Source of the DNA: Mycobacterium marseillense | GTDB lineage: Bacteria; Actinomycetota; Actinomycetes; Mycobacteriales; Mycobacteriaceae | Reading direction: 5' to 3' | DNA: 64,000 bases | Assembly: GCF_010731675.1 (NCBI RefSeq) | Contig: NZ_AP022584.1 | Location: forward strand, 1,674,001-1,738,000 | In this document: piece after piece, positions 25,873-34,438 of the stretch | Numbering within the stretch: position 1 is the first letter of the stretch | How the letters are laid out: every line of letters begins with the position of its first letter | Made by a program: the position numbers and the translations under genes | Notes under the pieces: model-generated | The model's database searches: none | Told to the model about the DNA's origin: nothing | The model's input: the letters and a program-made list of their open reading frames with translations, nothing else

Positions 25873-28680
25873 ATGGGTCCTTCAGCCGGCCTGTTCGACG
25901 TCGGCGGCCAGCGCGTGGTCACTCCGCCGATTCGCGGGCGGACGGACGAGCTGAAAATGATTGCCGAGCTCGTGAGCGCGCTGACCCAGGGGCGCGGGGG
26001 CGTGCTGGTGATCGAAGGCCCGCCGGGCATCGGAAAAAGCCGGTTGCTGACCGAGGTCCTGGCGCTGTCCGACAAGTGCGGGGTGCGCGCCTTGTTCGGT
26101 GAGGCGTTCGAGTATCAGCAGACGGTGCCGTTCTTCTCGCTGTTCATGGCCACGCTCAACGCCGATCCCCCGGTGGGTGACGCCGAGGCGTTGCGCCAAC
26201 TCGGCGGCTCGGCCGATCTGCGCTATTGGGTGGTGCACGATTTAGCCGATGCGATTCACGCCGCGGCCGCGCAGGCCCCGCTGGTGATCGTGCTGGAGGA
26301 CATTCACTGGGCCGACAACGGCACGCTGTTGGCGCTGCGGTCGCTGGCCACCGCGCGGCCGGATGCGGCGGTGTTGTGGATATTGACCGCCCGCACCGGG
26401 GCCGGCGGGCCGGCGGTGCACGAGACCTTGTCGATGCTGCAACGCGCGAATGCCACCTTCTTGCGATTAGGGGCCATGACGCCGGATGCGGTCGCGGACA
26501 TGGTCAGCGACGCCGTGCGGGCGAAAGCCGATGTGTCACTGCTGAATCTGGCTGCCAAAGCGCACGGAAACCCGTTTTTGGTCAGCGAGCTTGTCCGGGG
26601 GCTGGGCGAGGAGGACCGACTGAGCGTTACCGGTGGACGCGCGGTGGCCACCGGCCATGAGCTGCCGCGGCGGCTGGGCGCCAGCATGCACCAACGGCTC
26701 GACCTGCTCTCCGAAAGCGCTTCAGAGGTGGTCCGGGTCGCTGCGGTACTGCCGGACCGGTTCTCGGCCGGCTTGCTGGCCGCAATGCTGGAGCGATCGC
26801 CGACATCGTTGCTGTCGGCGCTCGAGGAGGCGGTGCGCGCGGATCTTTTCATCGAAGACGGCGAGCAGTTGCGGTTTCGGCACGACTTGCTGCGTGAGGC
26901 AACCCGGCAGTCCTTGCCGCAGTCGCTGCGCCGGGCGATGGAGCGCCAGTCCGCGTCGGCCATGCTGGGCTTGGGCGCGGCCCCCGCCGAGGTGGCCGCC
27001 CAGCTGGCGCGCAGCGCCGAGCCGGGAGACCGGGAGGCCATCGACGCGTTGCGCCGAGCCGCGCAATCGGTTGGCCGCGGCGATTCGAGCGCGGCCGCGG
27101 ACTTGAGCAAGCGCGCCTTGGAGCTGTTGCCCGCCAACGACGCTGAGCAAGGGTCACTGGTCGCGGAAACGGTGGCGTGGCTCAACCGGGCCAGTCGCTA
27201 CGGCGAGGCCGAGGAATTGGCCGACGTGGCGCTCTCGGAGGCGGCGTCGCCCGAAGTAGAGGCCGAGATCCGGCTGCGGCTCCCGGTGCACACGAAGCAC
27301 ACTGACCAGCGGCGGGTCGAGGAGAATCGGCGGGCGCTTGAGTTGAGCGGCATCAGCGAGCTCACCCGGGCACGGCTCTTGGCGTGGCTGGCCTACAACC
27401 TGGTGTTCGACGAGGGTGGGCAACGGCGCGCGGCCGCCGACGAGGCTGCCGCGGCCGCGGCGGTCACCGGCGATCTCGAGGCCACGATCATGGCCGGTGT
27501 CACCCACGCTTTGCTCGATGCCGGTGAGGGGTACACGGCGCGCGCACGAGGCCGCCTCGAACAGCTTCGCCCGCTCGCCTACACGAACGAGACGGCGTTA
27601 GCGCATGCCTATGCCGGGATGTATCACGCAAACCTACTGGCAGTGGTCGGCCGGTTGGACGACGCGACGGCCCTGGTCGCCGACGGCGTCGGCCAAGCCG
27701 GCCGGGAAGGCAACGCGATGGCCCTCGCTACCTGGGCCGTCTATAGCGGGATGGTTCACCTGGCTGCGGGGCGACTGTCGGCCGCTCGCGACGCGACGGA
27801 GCCCCTGCCGCCCCCACAGCCGACAGGCGCGACCGAGCACGACGTACTGCGCACGGTGATCCTCGCCGAGGTGGCGGCGCACACCGATGATCGGAACTTG
27901 CTGCAGCAGATGGCCAATGATGCGCGCGATGCCCACTCCACCGGCTCCGCCGGCATACGTCGCGGATCAGCGTATGTGCTGACGCGGGCGGCGTGGCAGC
28001 GCGACGACGTCCACGACGCGATGCGCTGGCTCGGCGACGTCATCCTCCTGGGAACACCACTTTTCCCCCATGCATTAGTTCGGCTGATCCTGGGTGCGCG
28101 GGTGGCCTCGGCCGCCGGTGACGCCGGCTTGCGCGCGCGCGTACTGCAGGCAATCGAGGTGCTTGAGCATGAGCGGCCCGCGGTGCCGCTGCTGGCGGCG
28201 GTGGCCGGGTATGCCCGCGGGATTCTCGAACGTGATGCCCAGGCGCTGGTGGTTGCCGCGGAGTCGCTTCGCTCATCGCAGCGACCGCTTCTCTACGCCA
28301 GCGCGGCCGAGGACGCCGGCGCCGAACTGGCTCGCGCACAGCACAACGCCGAAGCACTCGACCACCTCAACGCCGCATTCGACACCTACATCGAGTGCGG
28401 GGCCACCGCCGACGCCCGCCGAGTCGGCCGCGCACTACGCCGGCTAGGCGTGGAACGCCGCATCGTCACCCACCCCAGGGCAAAAACGGGCTGGGACAGC
28501 CTCACCGAATCCGAACTCACCGTCGTCAACCTCATCGCCGAAGGCGCCACCAACCGCTCCGTCGCCCAACAACTGCAAATCTCCCCCCACACCGTGAAGA
28601 CCCACGTGCGCCATGCGTTCACCAAACTCGGCATCACCTCCCGCGCCCAATTGACCCAGCTCATGCGCGGTTTGGATTGA
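25873..28680 (+). CDS. Large AAA-ATPase LuxR-family regulator 2 (tandem paralogue)
   Basis: A 935-residue paralogue of regulator 1, 91 bp downstream and on the same strand. Walker A GPPGIGKS is near residue 50, Walker B VLEDIHWAD near residue 143, and the C-terminal LuxR helix-turn-helix is identical to that of regulator 1. The N-terminal extension of regulator 1 is missing: the protein opens with about 15 residues before the shared VTPPIRGR. The middle domains have diverged, so the two proteins could bind the same DNA sites while responding to different signals. Confidence 0.9.
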   Translation: MGPSAGLFDVGGQRVVTPPIRGRTDELKMIAELVSALTQGRGGVLVIEGPPGIGKSRLLTEVLALSDKCGVRALFGEAFEYQQTVPFFSLFMATLNADPPVGDAEALRQLGGSADLRYWVVHDLADAIHAAAAQAPLVIVLEDIHWADNGTLLALRSLATARPDAAVLWILTARTGAGGPAVHETLSMLQRANATFLRLGAMTPDAVADMVSDAVRAKADVSLLNLAAKAHGNPFLVSELVRGLGEEDRLSVTGGRAVATGHELPRRLGASMHQRLDLLSESASEVVRVAAVLPDRFSAGLLAAMLERSPTSLLSALEEAVRADLFIEDGEQLRFRHDLLREATRQSLPQSLRRAMERQSASAMLGLGAAPAEVAAQLARSAEPGDREAIDALRRAAQSVGRGDSSAAADLSKRALELLPANDAEQGSLVAETVAWLNRASRYGEAEELADVALSEAASPEVEAEIRLRLPVHTKHTDQRRVEENRRALELSGISELTRARLLAWLAYNLVFDEGGQRRAAADEAAAAAAVTGDLEATIMAGVTHALLDAGEGYTARARGRLEQLRPLAYTNETALAHAYAGMYHANLLAVVGRLDDATALVADGVGQAGREGNAMALATWAVYSGMVHLAAGRLSAARDATEPLPPPQPTGATEHDVLRTVILAEVAAHTDDRNLLQQMANDARDAHSTGSAGIRRGSAYVLTRAAWQRDDVHDAMRWLGDVILLGTPLFPHALVRLILGARVASAAGDAGLRARVLQAIEVLEHERPAVPLLAAVAGYARGILERDAQALVVAAESLRSSQRPLLYASAAEDAGAELARAQHNAEALDHLNAAFDTYIECGATADARRVGRALRRLGVERRIVTHPRAKTGWDSLTESELTVVNLIAEGATNRSVAQQLQISPHTVKTHVRHAFTKLGITSRAQLTQLMRGLD
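28216..28670 (+). repeat. Perfect 455-bp direct repeat, copy B
   Basis: Second copy of the identical segment, in LuxR regulator 2. Perfect identity amid diverged flanks points to recent gene conversion or strong constraint at the DNA level. Confidence 0.95.
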
Positions 28681-28718
28681 CGGGCCCGTCGAATACCGAG
28701 GGCACTAGGTATACACCG

Positions 28719-28749
28719 ACCGGGACTTAAAGATCGCCCGCCGGGCGAT
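28719..28749. promoter_or_regulatory. DosR-like half box overlapping an inverted repeat
   Basis: CGGGACTTAA at 28721-28730 matches the left half of the DosR (DevR) consensus SGGGACTWWA. The right half does not match. It runs into ATCGCCCG-C-CGGGCGAT at 28733-28749, a hairpin that could end the transcript of regulator 2. The site lies about 105 bp upstream of the 28-codon frame. Confidence 0.3.
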
Positions 28750-28853
28750 GGTGACGGGCCTCCCACGGTGCGAACGTAGTGATTGCGCTCCGGCTCGCAC
28801 GACTCAACCAGGGACCAGCGCCGGAGGGCAAAGCGCAGAGGGTTGAGAAGACG

Positions 28854-28940
28854 ATGATGAGCACGTTGTTGGGAATGTTGATGATGATGCCGGTGGTCTT
28901 CGGCGTGGGTGGCTACGTGCTGGTGTCGCGACGACCATGA
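28854..28940 (+). CDS. Possible 28-residue single-span membrane peptide
   Basis: An ATG-initiated frame of 28 codons. It is almost wholly hydrophobic (TLLGMLMMMPVVFGVGGYVLV) and ends in SRRP, as expected of a small membrane-anchored protein with a positive cytoplasmic end. A weak GAGAAG lies upstream. No family is recognised. It occupies most of the gap before the third LuxR gene. Confidence 0.45.
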   Translation: MMSTLLGMLMMMPVVFGVGGYVLVSRRP

Positions 28941-29000
28941 GCGCGCCGAAAACGATGGCATGCCGCCCGCCGGTGCGCGTGCGCTCATTCAGCTCGTTTC

Positions 29001-29112
29001 GAGACGTTCACCATCCGCCCGCGGCGGTGTCATGCGTTGCACGAGTGCAGGCTTCGGTGAAAGAAGAGGGAGAACTACGGTGAGTGGGCACAGTGTGAGC
29101 GCGGCTCACGAG
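29001..29112 (+). repeat. Leader repeat shared with the first LuxR gene
   Basis: Second copy of the leader described at 22657-22766. It keeps the GAGACG start, the CATCCGC block, TGTCATG, a purine-rich ribosome-binding site (GAGGGAG) and the first 11 codons (protein start VSGHSVSAAHE against MSGHSMSADHE). Confidence 0.7.
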
Positions 29113-31638
29113 ACAACCATTGAGCCCGCCGCGGAGTGCGCGTCCGCCAGCCCGAACGGTCACCGCAAGCGTGCGCCTGCGGTATTTCTGCACGACGCAT
29201 CTGATTCAATAGAGTCGCCGCGGCTACCGGGCGTAACGAGCTCGGGCGGCCCCGCAAGGACAAACTGGGATGCCGAGAGGACAGCGTCCACCCGGGACGC
29301 AACAACGCCGAGTTTTCCCGCCCGGCAGCTGGATTCAACAAGATCGCGGAGTTCGGACATGAGCGGCTCAGCTGGGCGCAGCGACAACGGGAGCGGAGAA
29401 GCCGCTGCGCGCGCAGTCCTGCTCGCCACCAAGCTGCACGTCCCGGCCATTGGAGCGCAGCTGGTGCATCGGGCCGCCCTGCTGGACGTATTGTCGGCGG
29501 GGCGTGCCCGCAAGCTGACCCTACTGAGCGCGCCGGCGGGGTGGGGCAAGACGACAGTGCTCGCGCAGTGGGCTTCGGGGGCGGGTGAGAACGGGCGGTT
29601 CGCCTGGTTGTCGCTTGATGCCGCCGACAACGACCCGGTGTGGTTCTGGATGTACGTGGTCGCCGCGCTGCAGAAAGTCAGTCCCGGGGTGGGCATTCGC
29701 GCGGTCGAACTCCTGGCGATGGGTGCCGACCCGGTGCAAGTCGTTTTGCCTACGCTGCTCAATGATCTGGACACAATCGCCAGCCCGGTCGTGCTCGTTC
29801 TTGATGACTACCACCACGTGGTGCGCCGAGCGGTGCACGAGCAGCTGGCGTTCTTCATCAGCCGAATGCCGGCCAACCTTCACCTGGTGTTGGCCACCCG
29901 ATCCGACCCGACGTTGCCGTTGGCTCGGCTCAGAGCCAGCGGCGAGCTTGCCGAGGTGCGAACGGACGACTTGCGTTTCGGGCCGATCGAGGCGGACCAT
30001 CTGCTGAACGATGTCCTCGGGCTCGGCTTGGCCCCCACAGATATTCACCTGTTGCACCGACGCACCGAAGGCTGGGCTGCCGGCCTCTACCTTGCCGCCC
30101 TCTCGCTTGCCGGGCGTGCCGATATCGCCACGTTCATCAGGACGTTCGCAGGCGACAACCGCCATATCGTCGACTATTTGATGGCCGAGGTCCTCGACGG
30201 TCAGCCACCGCATCTGCGCAGTTTTTTGCTACGCACGTCGATCCTGGGACGACTCAGCGGTGCCCTGTGCGACGCAGTGCTACAGACGTCCGGCTCCGCC
30301 TCGGTCTTGCAGGACATCGAGCGCGAAAACCTGTTTGTGGTGCCGCTGGACACGTCGCGTCGTTGGTATCGCTATCACCAGCTGTTCGGAGAGCTGCTGC
30401 GCACCGAGCTGCGCCGCACCGAGCCCGATCTCGTCGCCGATCTGCACCGCCGCGCCGCGACATGGTTCGAAGCCGAGGGACTCGTCGATGAGGCGGTGCG
30501 CCACCTGCTTGCCGCCGGTGACATCGCGCGCAGTGCTGACCTGATCGCCGCGGATTGGGTCGCCGAATTCAACAGCGGTGGCGTGTCAACCATCTCGGGC
30601 TACCTCGACCTCCTTCCCGAGGAGACCGTTCTGCAGGATCCACGGCTGAGCGTCGCCCGAGCCTGGATCGCTTTGAGCGTCGGCCAACTCGATGACGCCG
30701 CCGAGTGGATCGAGGCGGTCGAGACCCGATTCGCGGCCGACACCGCGGAAGGTGGCGCCCTGAACGCTCAGGCCGCCGTGTTGCGCGCGGTTCACTCGTT
30801 CAAGACGGCCGACATTGCCGCGACGCTCGAGACGGCAGGCCGGGCGATCACCCTCGATTTCGGCGAAGCACCCCTGGGCCAACCCAGCGCCTACTGCATT
30901 TATGGGTCAGCGCTGTACTTTTCGGGCAACACCCCCGAGGCGCAAGTCGCCTTCCGGCGCGCCGCGCAGCTCGCCGAGAAGGCGGGCGATCGTCGCGCCC
31001 GCATTTGCGCGTTGGGCTATCTGGCGCTGATTTCGGCCGAACGTGGTCAGCCTGTCGACGCCGAGCGTCGGATCCGCGAGGCTTCGGGTAGCTCCCGCGA
31101 CTTGGCGGATGCCGAACATCTTGTGGACGTGATGGTGTCGCTTGCCACCGCCGAAGTCCTCGCCCAGCGCGGTGCCGCGACGGCGGCGGTGGCCGCCGCC
31201 GATATGGCCGTCATGTCGGCCCGCCAAGGTGGAGCGATCCTCGAGGTGGCCAAGTCGCTGATGGTCAGCGCGGAGATCTTCGATCGCCTCGGTGACCACC
31301 AGGCCGCGAAGGTGAGCCTCGACGAGGCCGGCACGCTGGTCCGCGGTTGCGCCGATGCGGGCATCGCCCCGACGCTGCTCGCTTCGGCCGAACGCAACGC
31401 CGGCGTCGCGGTGCCGACTTCGCGCAACGAGGGCTACGCGGTCGGTGAGGAGCTGACCCCCAAGGAGCTTGAGGTGCTTCGCCTGCTCGCCACCCGGTTA
31501 TCGCGACGCGAAATCGGTGAGCGGCTCTACGTTTCGCTCAATACCGTGAAGACACACCAACGCGCCGTGTACCGCAAGCTCGGCGTCGAGCACCGCGGCG
31601 CGGCGGTCAGCCGGGCTCGAGAACTCGGCCTCTTGTAA
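29080..31638 (+). CDS. MalT-like LuxR-family regulator 3
   Basis: An 852-residue regulator of the MalT/LAL type. A disordered Ser/Thr/Arg-rich N-terminal stretch of about 100 residues leads into an AAA/NTPase domain (Walker A APAGWGKTT near residue 150, Walker B VVLVLDDYHH). Helical repeats and a C-terminal LuxR helix-turn-helix (LTPKELEVLRLLA to the end) follow. The GTG at 29080 is chosen because its ribosome-binding site and first codons match the duplicated leader of regulator 1. The ATG at 29359 is an alternative. The ligand is unknown. Confidence 0.87.
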   Translation: MSGHSVSAAHETTIEPAAECASASPNGHRKRAPAVFLHDASDSIESPRLPGVTSSGGPARTNWDAERTASTRDATTPSFPARQLDSTRSRSSDMSGSAGRSDNGSGEAAARAVLLATKLHVPAIGAQLVHRAALLDVLSAGRARKLTLLSAPAGWGKTTVLAQWASGAGENGRFAWLSLDAADNDPVWFWMYVVAALQKVSPGVGIRAVELLAMGADPVQVVLPTLLNDLDTIASPVVLVLDDYHHVVRRAVHEQLAFFISRMPANLHLVLATRSDPTLPLARLRASGELAEVRTDDLRFGPIEADHLLNDVLGLGLAPTDIHLLHRRTEGWAAGLYLAALSLAGRADIATFIRTFAGDNRHIVDYLMAEVLDGQPPHLRSFLLRTSILGRLSGALCDAVLQTSGSASVLQDIERENLFVVPLDTSRRWYRYHQLFGELLRTELRRTEPDLVADLHRRAATWFEAEGLVDEAVRHLLAAGDIARSADLIAADWVAEFNSGGVSTISGYLDLLPEETVLQDPRLSVARAWIALSVGQLDDAAEWIEAVETRFAADTAEGGALNAQAAVLRAVHSFKTADIAATLETAGRAITLDFGEAPLGQPSAYCIYGSALYFSGNTPEAQVAFRRAAQLAEKAGDRRARICALGYLALISAERGQPVDAERRIREASGSSRDLADAEHLVDVMVSLATAEVLAQRGAATAAVAAADMAVMSARQGGAILEVAKSLMVSAEIFDRLGDHQAAKVSLDEAGTLVRGCADAGIAPTLLASAERNAGVAVPTSRNEGYAVGEELTPKELEVLRLLATRLSRREIGERLYVSLNTVKTHQRAVYRKLGVEHRGAAVSRARELGLL

Positions 31639-31842
31639 TAAATCCGCCGGCATCGCGACACATGTTCCTGATAACGAATTCCCTTGTCTGAGAACGCCGT
31701 TAATGAACCCCCAAGGCGAACAGACGCTGGGGTCGATGACGATCCACCCGGCGGCGGCGATATCCTGCCAGCGCGGATGACGTGGCCGGTGGCCATACTC
31801 TCAAAAGCTGACCGGCTGCAGTTCGAGGCGGTTTAGGTGCGC

Positions 31843-31929
31843 ATGACCCGCCAGACCGGCCGTGCTCGGTCGGTGGTGTTCGTGGGTAGTGGGTTCGCGG
31901 ATTCGTCACGTCGTTTATCACCCGGGTGA
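31843..31929 (+). pseudogene. Possible remnant of an NDH-2-like N terminus
   Basis: A short frame reads MTRQTGRARSVVFVGSGFAD, close to the FAD-binding start of the flavoprotein at 259 (SVVIVGSGFTG). It then degenerates and stops inside the operator palindrome (TGA 31927-31929). It looks like a gene start left behind when the rest was lost, but so short a match could be chance. Confidence 0.35.
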
Positions 31930-31959
31930 GCAACGGAGGTGGGCGAGGACAGTTCACCC
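31918..31959 (+). promoter_or_regulatory. Composite palindromic operator, copy 5
   Basis: TCACCCGGGTGA is at 31918-31929. After 11 bp, block B is GGGCGAGGACAGTTCACCC at 31941-31959, with TGCTCA at 31972-31977. It points at the copper-protein run starting at 32056. Apart from this element and the possible NDH fragment, 31639-32055 holds nothing I can support. Confidence 0.85.
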
Positions 31960-32055
31960 CTTTGTGCGCCATGCTCATGACATCTACACGCGCGCAGCCG
32001 TGCCTGTTGTGTGAGACAACCTCCAGCTGGGAGGACCCTGACAGGGAGGACCAGA

Positions 32056-32463
32056 GTGAGCGCCGCCAAAAGAATGTTGGAGACCTATCCCCGAGATCTG
32101 GGCCGGATCGATACAGACAAGCTGATCGCATGTATCGACGCCTGTATTGAATGCGACCAAGCGTGCACGGCGTGTGCAGATGCCTGCCTCAGTGAAGACG
32201 ACGTCAATCACTTGACCAAATGCATCCGTACTTGCCTCGATTGCGCGGATGTCTGCGCCACCACCGGCCGCGTGCTGTCCCGGCACACAGGCTACGACGC
32301 GAACTTGACCAGGACGGTGCTCCAAACGTGCGCCACCGCCTGTAAGACAAGCGCGGACGAGTGTGACAAGCATGCGGCGAGACACGAGCATTGCCGCGTA
32401 TGCGCCGAGGTATGCCGTCGCTGTGAACGGGCTTGCCGCGACCTTGTCGAGGCGCTCGGTTGA
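32056..32463 (+). CDS. Four-helix-bundle copper-binding protein (DUF326/Csp-like)
   Basis: A 135-residue protein with 18 cysteines arranged as repeated CxxxC and CxxC along helices, plus several histidines near the C terminus. This is the pattern of Csp copper-storage proteins, whose four-helix bundle is lined with thiols that bind many Cu(I) ions. No signal peptide is present, so it should be cytosolic like Csp3. The GTG start follows GGGAGGACCAGA. It is the first gene behind operator copy 5 and suggests that copper or thiol stress is part of the response. Confidence 0.85.
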   Translation: MSAAKRMLETYPRDLGRIDTDKLIACIDACIECDQACTACADACLSEDDVNHLTKCIRTCLDCADVCATTGRVLSRHTGYDANLTRTVLQTCATACKTSADECDKHAARHEHCRVCAEVCRRCERACRDLVEALG

Positions 32464-32536
32464 GACAAGCACCGAGCGGGCGTACGGCTTCACTGCGCGA
32501 GCGTGACCTTGCCGATATGGAATGGAGATGGCGCTG

Positions 32537-32989
32537 ATGGGGATTTCTGAATTCGACGACGTCGGGGCTCATTTGCTCGAGCCGGAAGAAAGCGTGGACT
32601 CTGAGCAGACGGGCGTCGACCTGGACGAGGGCTATTCACCTCCGGAACGCCCGCAGGAATTGCGGGCGTGGGGCCTCACGGCGAGGGAAGCGCGGACCCA
32701 CGAAAGTCTGGCGCGCCGGCTGGCCCGTGAGCTGCCCGACGTGACCGACCAATGGGACGGCGACGGAATCGGTGATAGCGCCGACGGCGATGGCGAGCCG
32801 ATCGACGATCAGGTCGGCGGCATGCGCGCAGGCCGGCTGGTCGCCTTCGACGTCGACCCGACAGATCCGGCGACGGATTACCTTGCCTACGACGTCGGCA
32901 TCGACGGTGGCGCCGCGTCGGCTGAGGAAGCCGCCATCCATATCATCGGCGACGAGGACATCAACGCCGGTGGGGGATGGCGTCTTTGA
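32537..32989 (+). CDS. DUF5709-like acidic protein
   Basis: A protein of about 150 residues, highly acidic and Gly-rich, with a conserved central LARELPDV stretch and a C-terminal SAEEAAIHI(I)GDED segment. I recognise this pattern as the actinobacterial DUF5709 family, whose function is unknown. The ATG at 32537 has GGAG nine bases upstream; ATG at 32522 is also open. It lies between the copper protein and lpdA on the same strand. Confidence 0.7.
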   Translation: MGISEFDDVGAHLLEPEESVDSEQTGVDLDEGYSPPERPQELRAWGLTAREARTHESLARRLARELPDVTDQWDGDGIGDSADGDGEPIDDQVGGMRAGRLVAFDVDPTDPATDYLAYDVGIDGGAASAEEAAIHIIGDEDINAGGGWRL

Positions 32990-33025
32990 TGACCTGTCGT
33001 CCGGCCAGTAAGTGAGGTTCGAGCC

Positions 33026-34438
33026 GTGCCGACCCGCATTGTGATCCTCGGCGGTGGCCCGGCCGGTTACGAGGCGGCACTGGTCGCCGCCGCCCGAGGG
33101 CCTGAGGTCGCGCAGGTGAGCGTCGTGGACGCCGACGGTATTGGCGGTGCGGCCGTGCTGTGCGACTGCGTGCCGTCAAAGACGTTCATCGCCTCCACCG
33201 GACTACGCACCGAACTGCGCCGGGCGCCACTGGGGTTGGACGTCGATATCACCGACGTCGAAATCTCGTTGCCCGAAATCCACCAGCGGGTCAAGGCATT
33301 GGCCGCCGCCCAGTCCGCCGACATCACCGCCGACCTGCTCAGCATGGGCGTCGAGCTGATCGCCGGTCGCGGTGAGTTGATCGACTCGGCTGCCGGGTTG
33401 GCGCGCCACTGCATCAAGGTGACGGTGCCCGACGGCACCACGATGGTGCGAGATGCCGACGTCGTACTGATCGCGACCGGCGCCAGCCCCCGGATCCTGC
33501 CGTCGGCCCAGCCCGACGGCGAGCGCATCCTGACCTGGCGCCAGCTCTACGACCTGACCGCGCTGCCCGAGCACCTCATCGTCGTCGGCTCGGGAGTCAC
33601 GGGCGCCGAGTTCGTCAACGCCTACGCCGAACTCGGTGTCACGGTGACCGTCGTGGCCAGCCGGGACCGGGTGCTGCCCTATGAGGACGCCGACGCCGCG
33701 TGGGTGCTGGAGGAATCGTTCGCCGAACGCGGCGTCAGACTGGTCAAAAACGCACGCGCACAATCGGTTGTCCGCACCGACGGCGGAGTTGTGGTGACGA
33801 TGGCCGACGGCCGCACCGTCGAGGGCAGCCACGCCCTGATGACGATCGGATCGACCCCCAACACCGACGGCCTGGGCCTCGAGCGGGTGGGCATCGAGCT
33901 GGGCCGCGGCGGCTACCTGACCGTGGACCGGGTGTCGCGGACCTCGGTGACCGGCATCTACGCCGCCGGCGACTGCACCGGCCTGCTGCCGCTGGCCTCG
34001 GTCGCCGCGATGCAGGGCCGCATCGCGATGTATCACGCGCTGGGCGAGGCGGTCAGCCCTCTCCGGCTGCGCACCGTCGCGGCGACGGTATTCACGCGTC
34101 CCGAGATCGCCGCCGTCGGCGTGCCCCAGACGGCGATCGACGACGGCTCGGTGCCGGCGCGGACCATCATGCTGCCGCTCGAAACCAATGCGCGCGCCAA
34201 GATGTCGGAGCTGCGTCACGGCTTTGTCAAGCTCTTCTGCCAACAGGCCACCGGGGTGGTGATCGGCGGTGTGGTGGTCGCCCCGATCGCCTCCGAGCTG
34301 ATCCTGCCGATCGCGGTGGCCGTGCAGAACCGCATCACGGTCAACGAGCTGGCGCAGACGCTCGCCATCTACCCGTCGCTGTCCGGCTCGATCACCGAGG
34401 CAGCCCGCCGGCTGATCGCTCACGATGATCTGGACTGA
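33026..34438 (+). CDS. lpdA: NAD(P)H-quinone dehydrogenase LpdA-like
   Basis: A 470-residue flavoprotein closely matching M. tuberculosis LpdA (Rv3303c) along its length. LpdA is a quinone reductase linked to oxidative-stress survival. The FAD motif VILGGGPAGYEA and the NAD motif VVGSGVTGAEF are intact. M. tuberculosis LpdA lacks the first redox cysteine. Here the region reads GGAAVLCDCVPSK, with a CxC pair instead of Cys-x4-Cys. The GTG start is 36 bp after DUF5709. As the usual lpdA locus lies elsewhere in mycobacteria, this may be a second copy. Confidence 0.88.
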   Translation: MPTRIVILGGGPAGYEAALVAAARGPEVAQVSVVDADGIGGAAVLCDCVPSKTFIASTGLRTELRRAPLGLDVDITDVEISLPEIHQRVKALAAAQSADITADLLSMGVELIAGRGELIDSAAGLARHCIKVTVPDGTTMVRDADVVLIATGASPRILPSAQPDGERILTWRQLYDLTALPEHLIVVGSGVTGAEFVNAYAELGVTVTVVASRDRVLPYEDADAAWVLEESFAERGVRLVKNARAQSVVRTDGGVVVTMADGRTVEGSHALMTIGSTPNTDGLGLERVGIELGRGGYLTVDRVSRTSVTGIYAAGDCTGLLPLASVAAMQGRIAMYHALGEAVSPLRLRTVAATVFTRPEIAAVGVPQTAIDDGSVPARTIMLPLETNARAKMSELRHGFVKLFCQQATGVVIGGVVVAPIASELILPIAVAVQNRITVNELAQTLAIYPSLSGSITEAARRLIAHDDLD

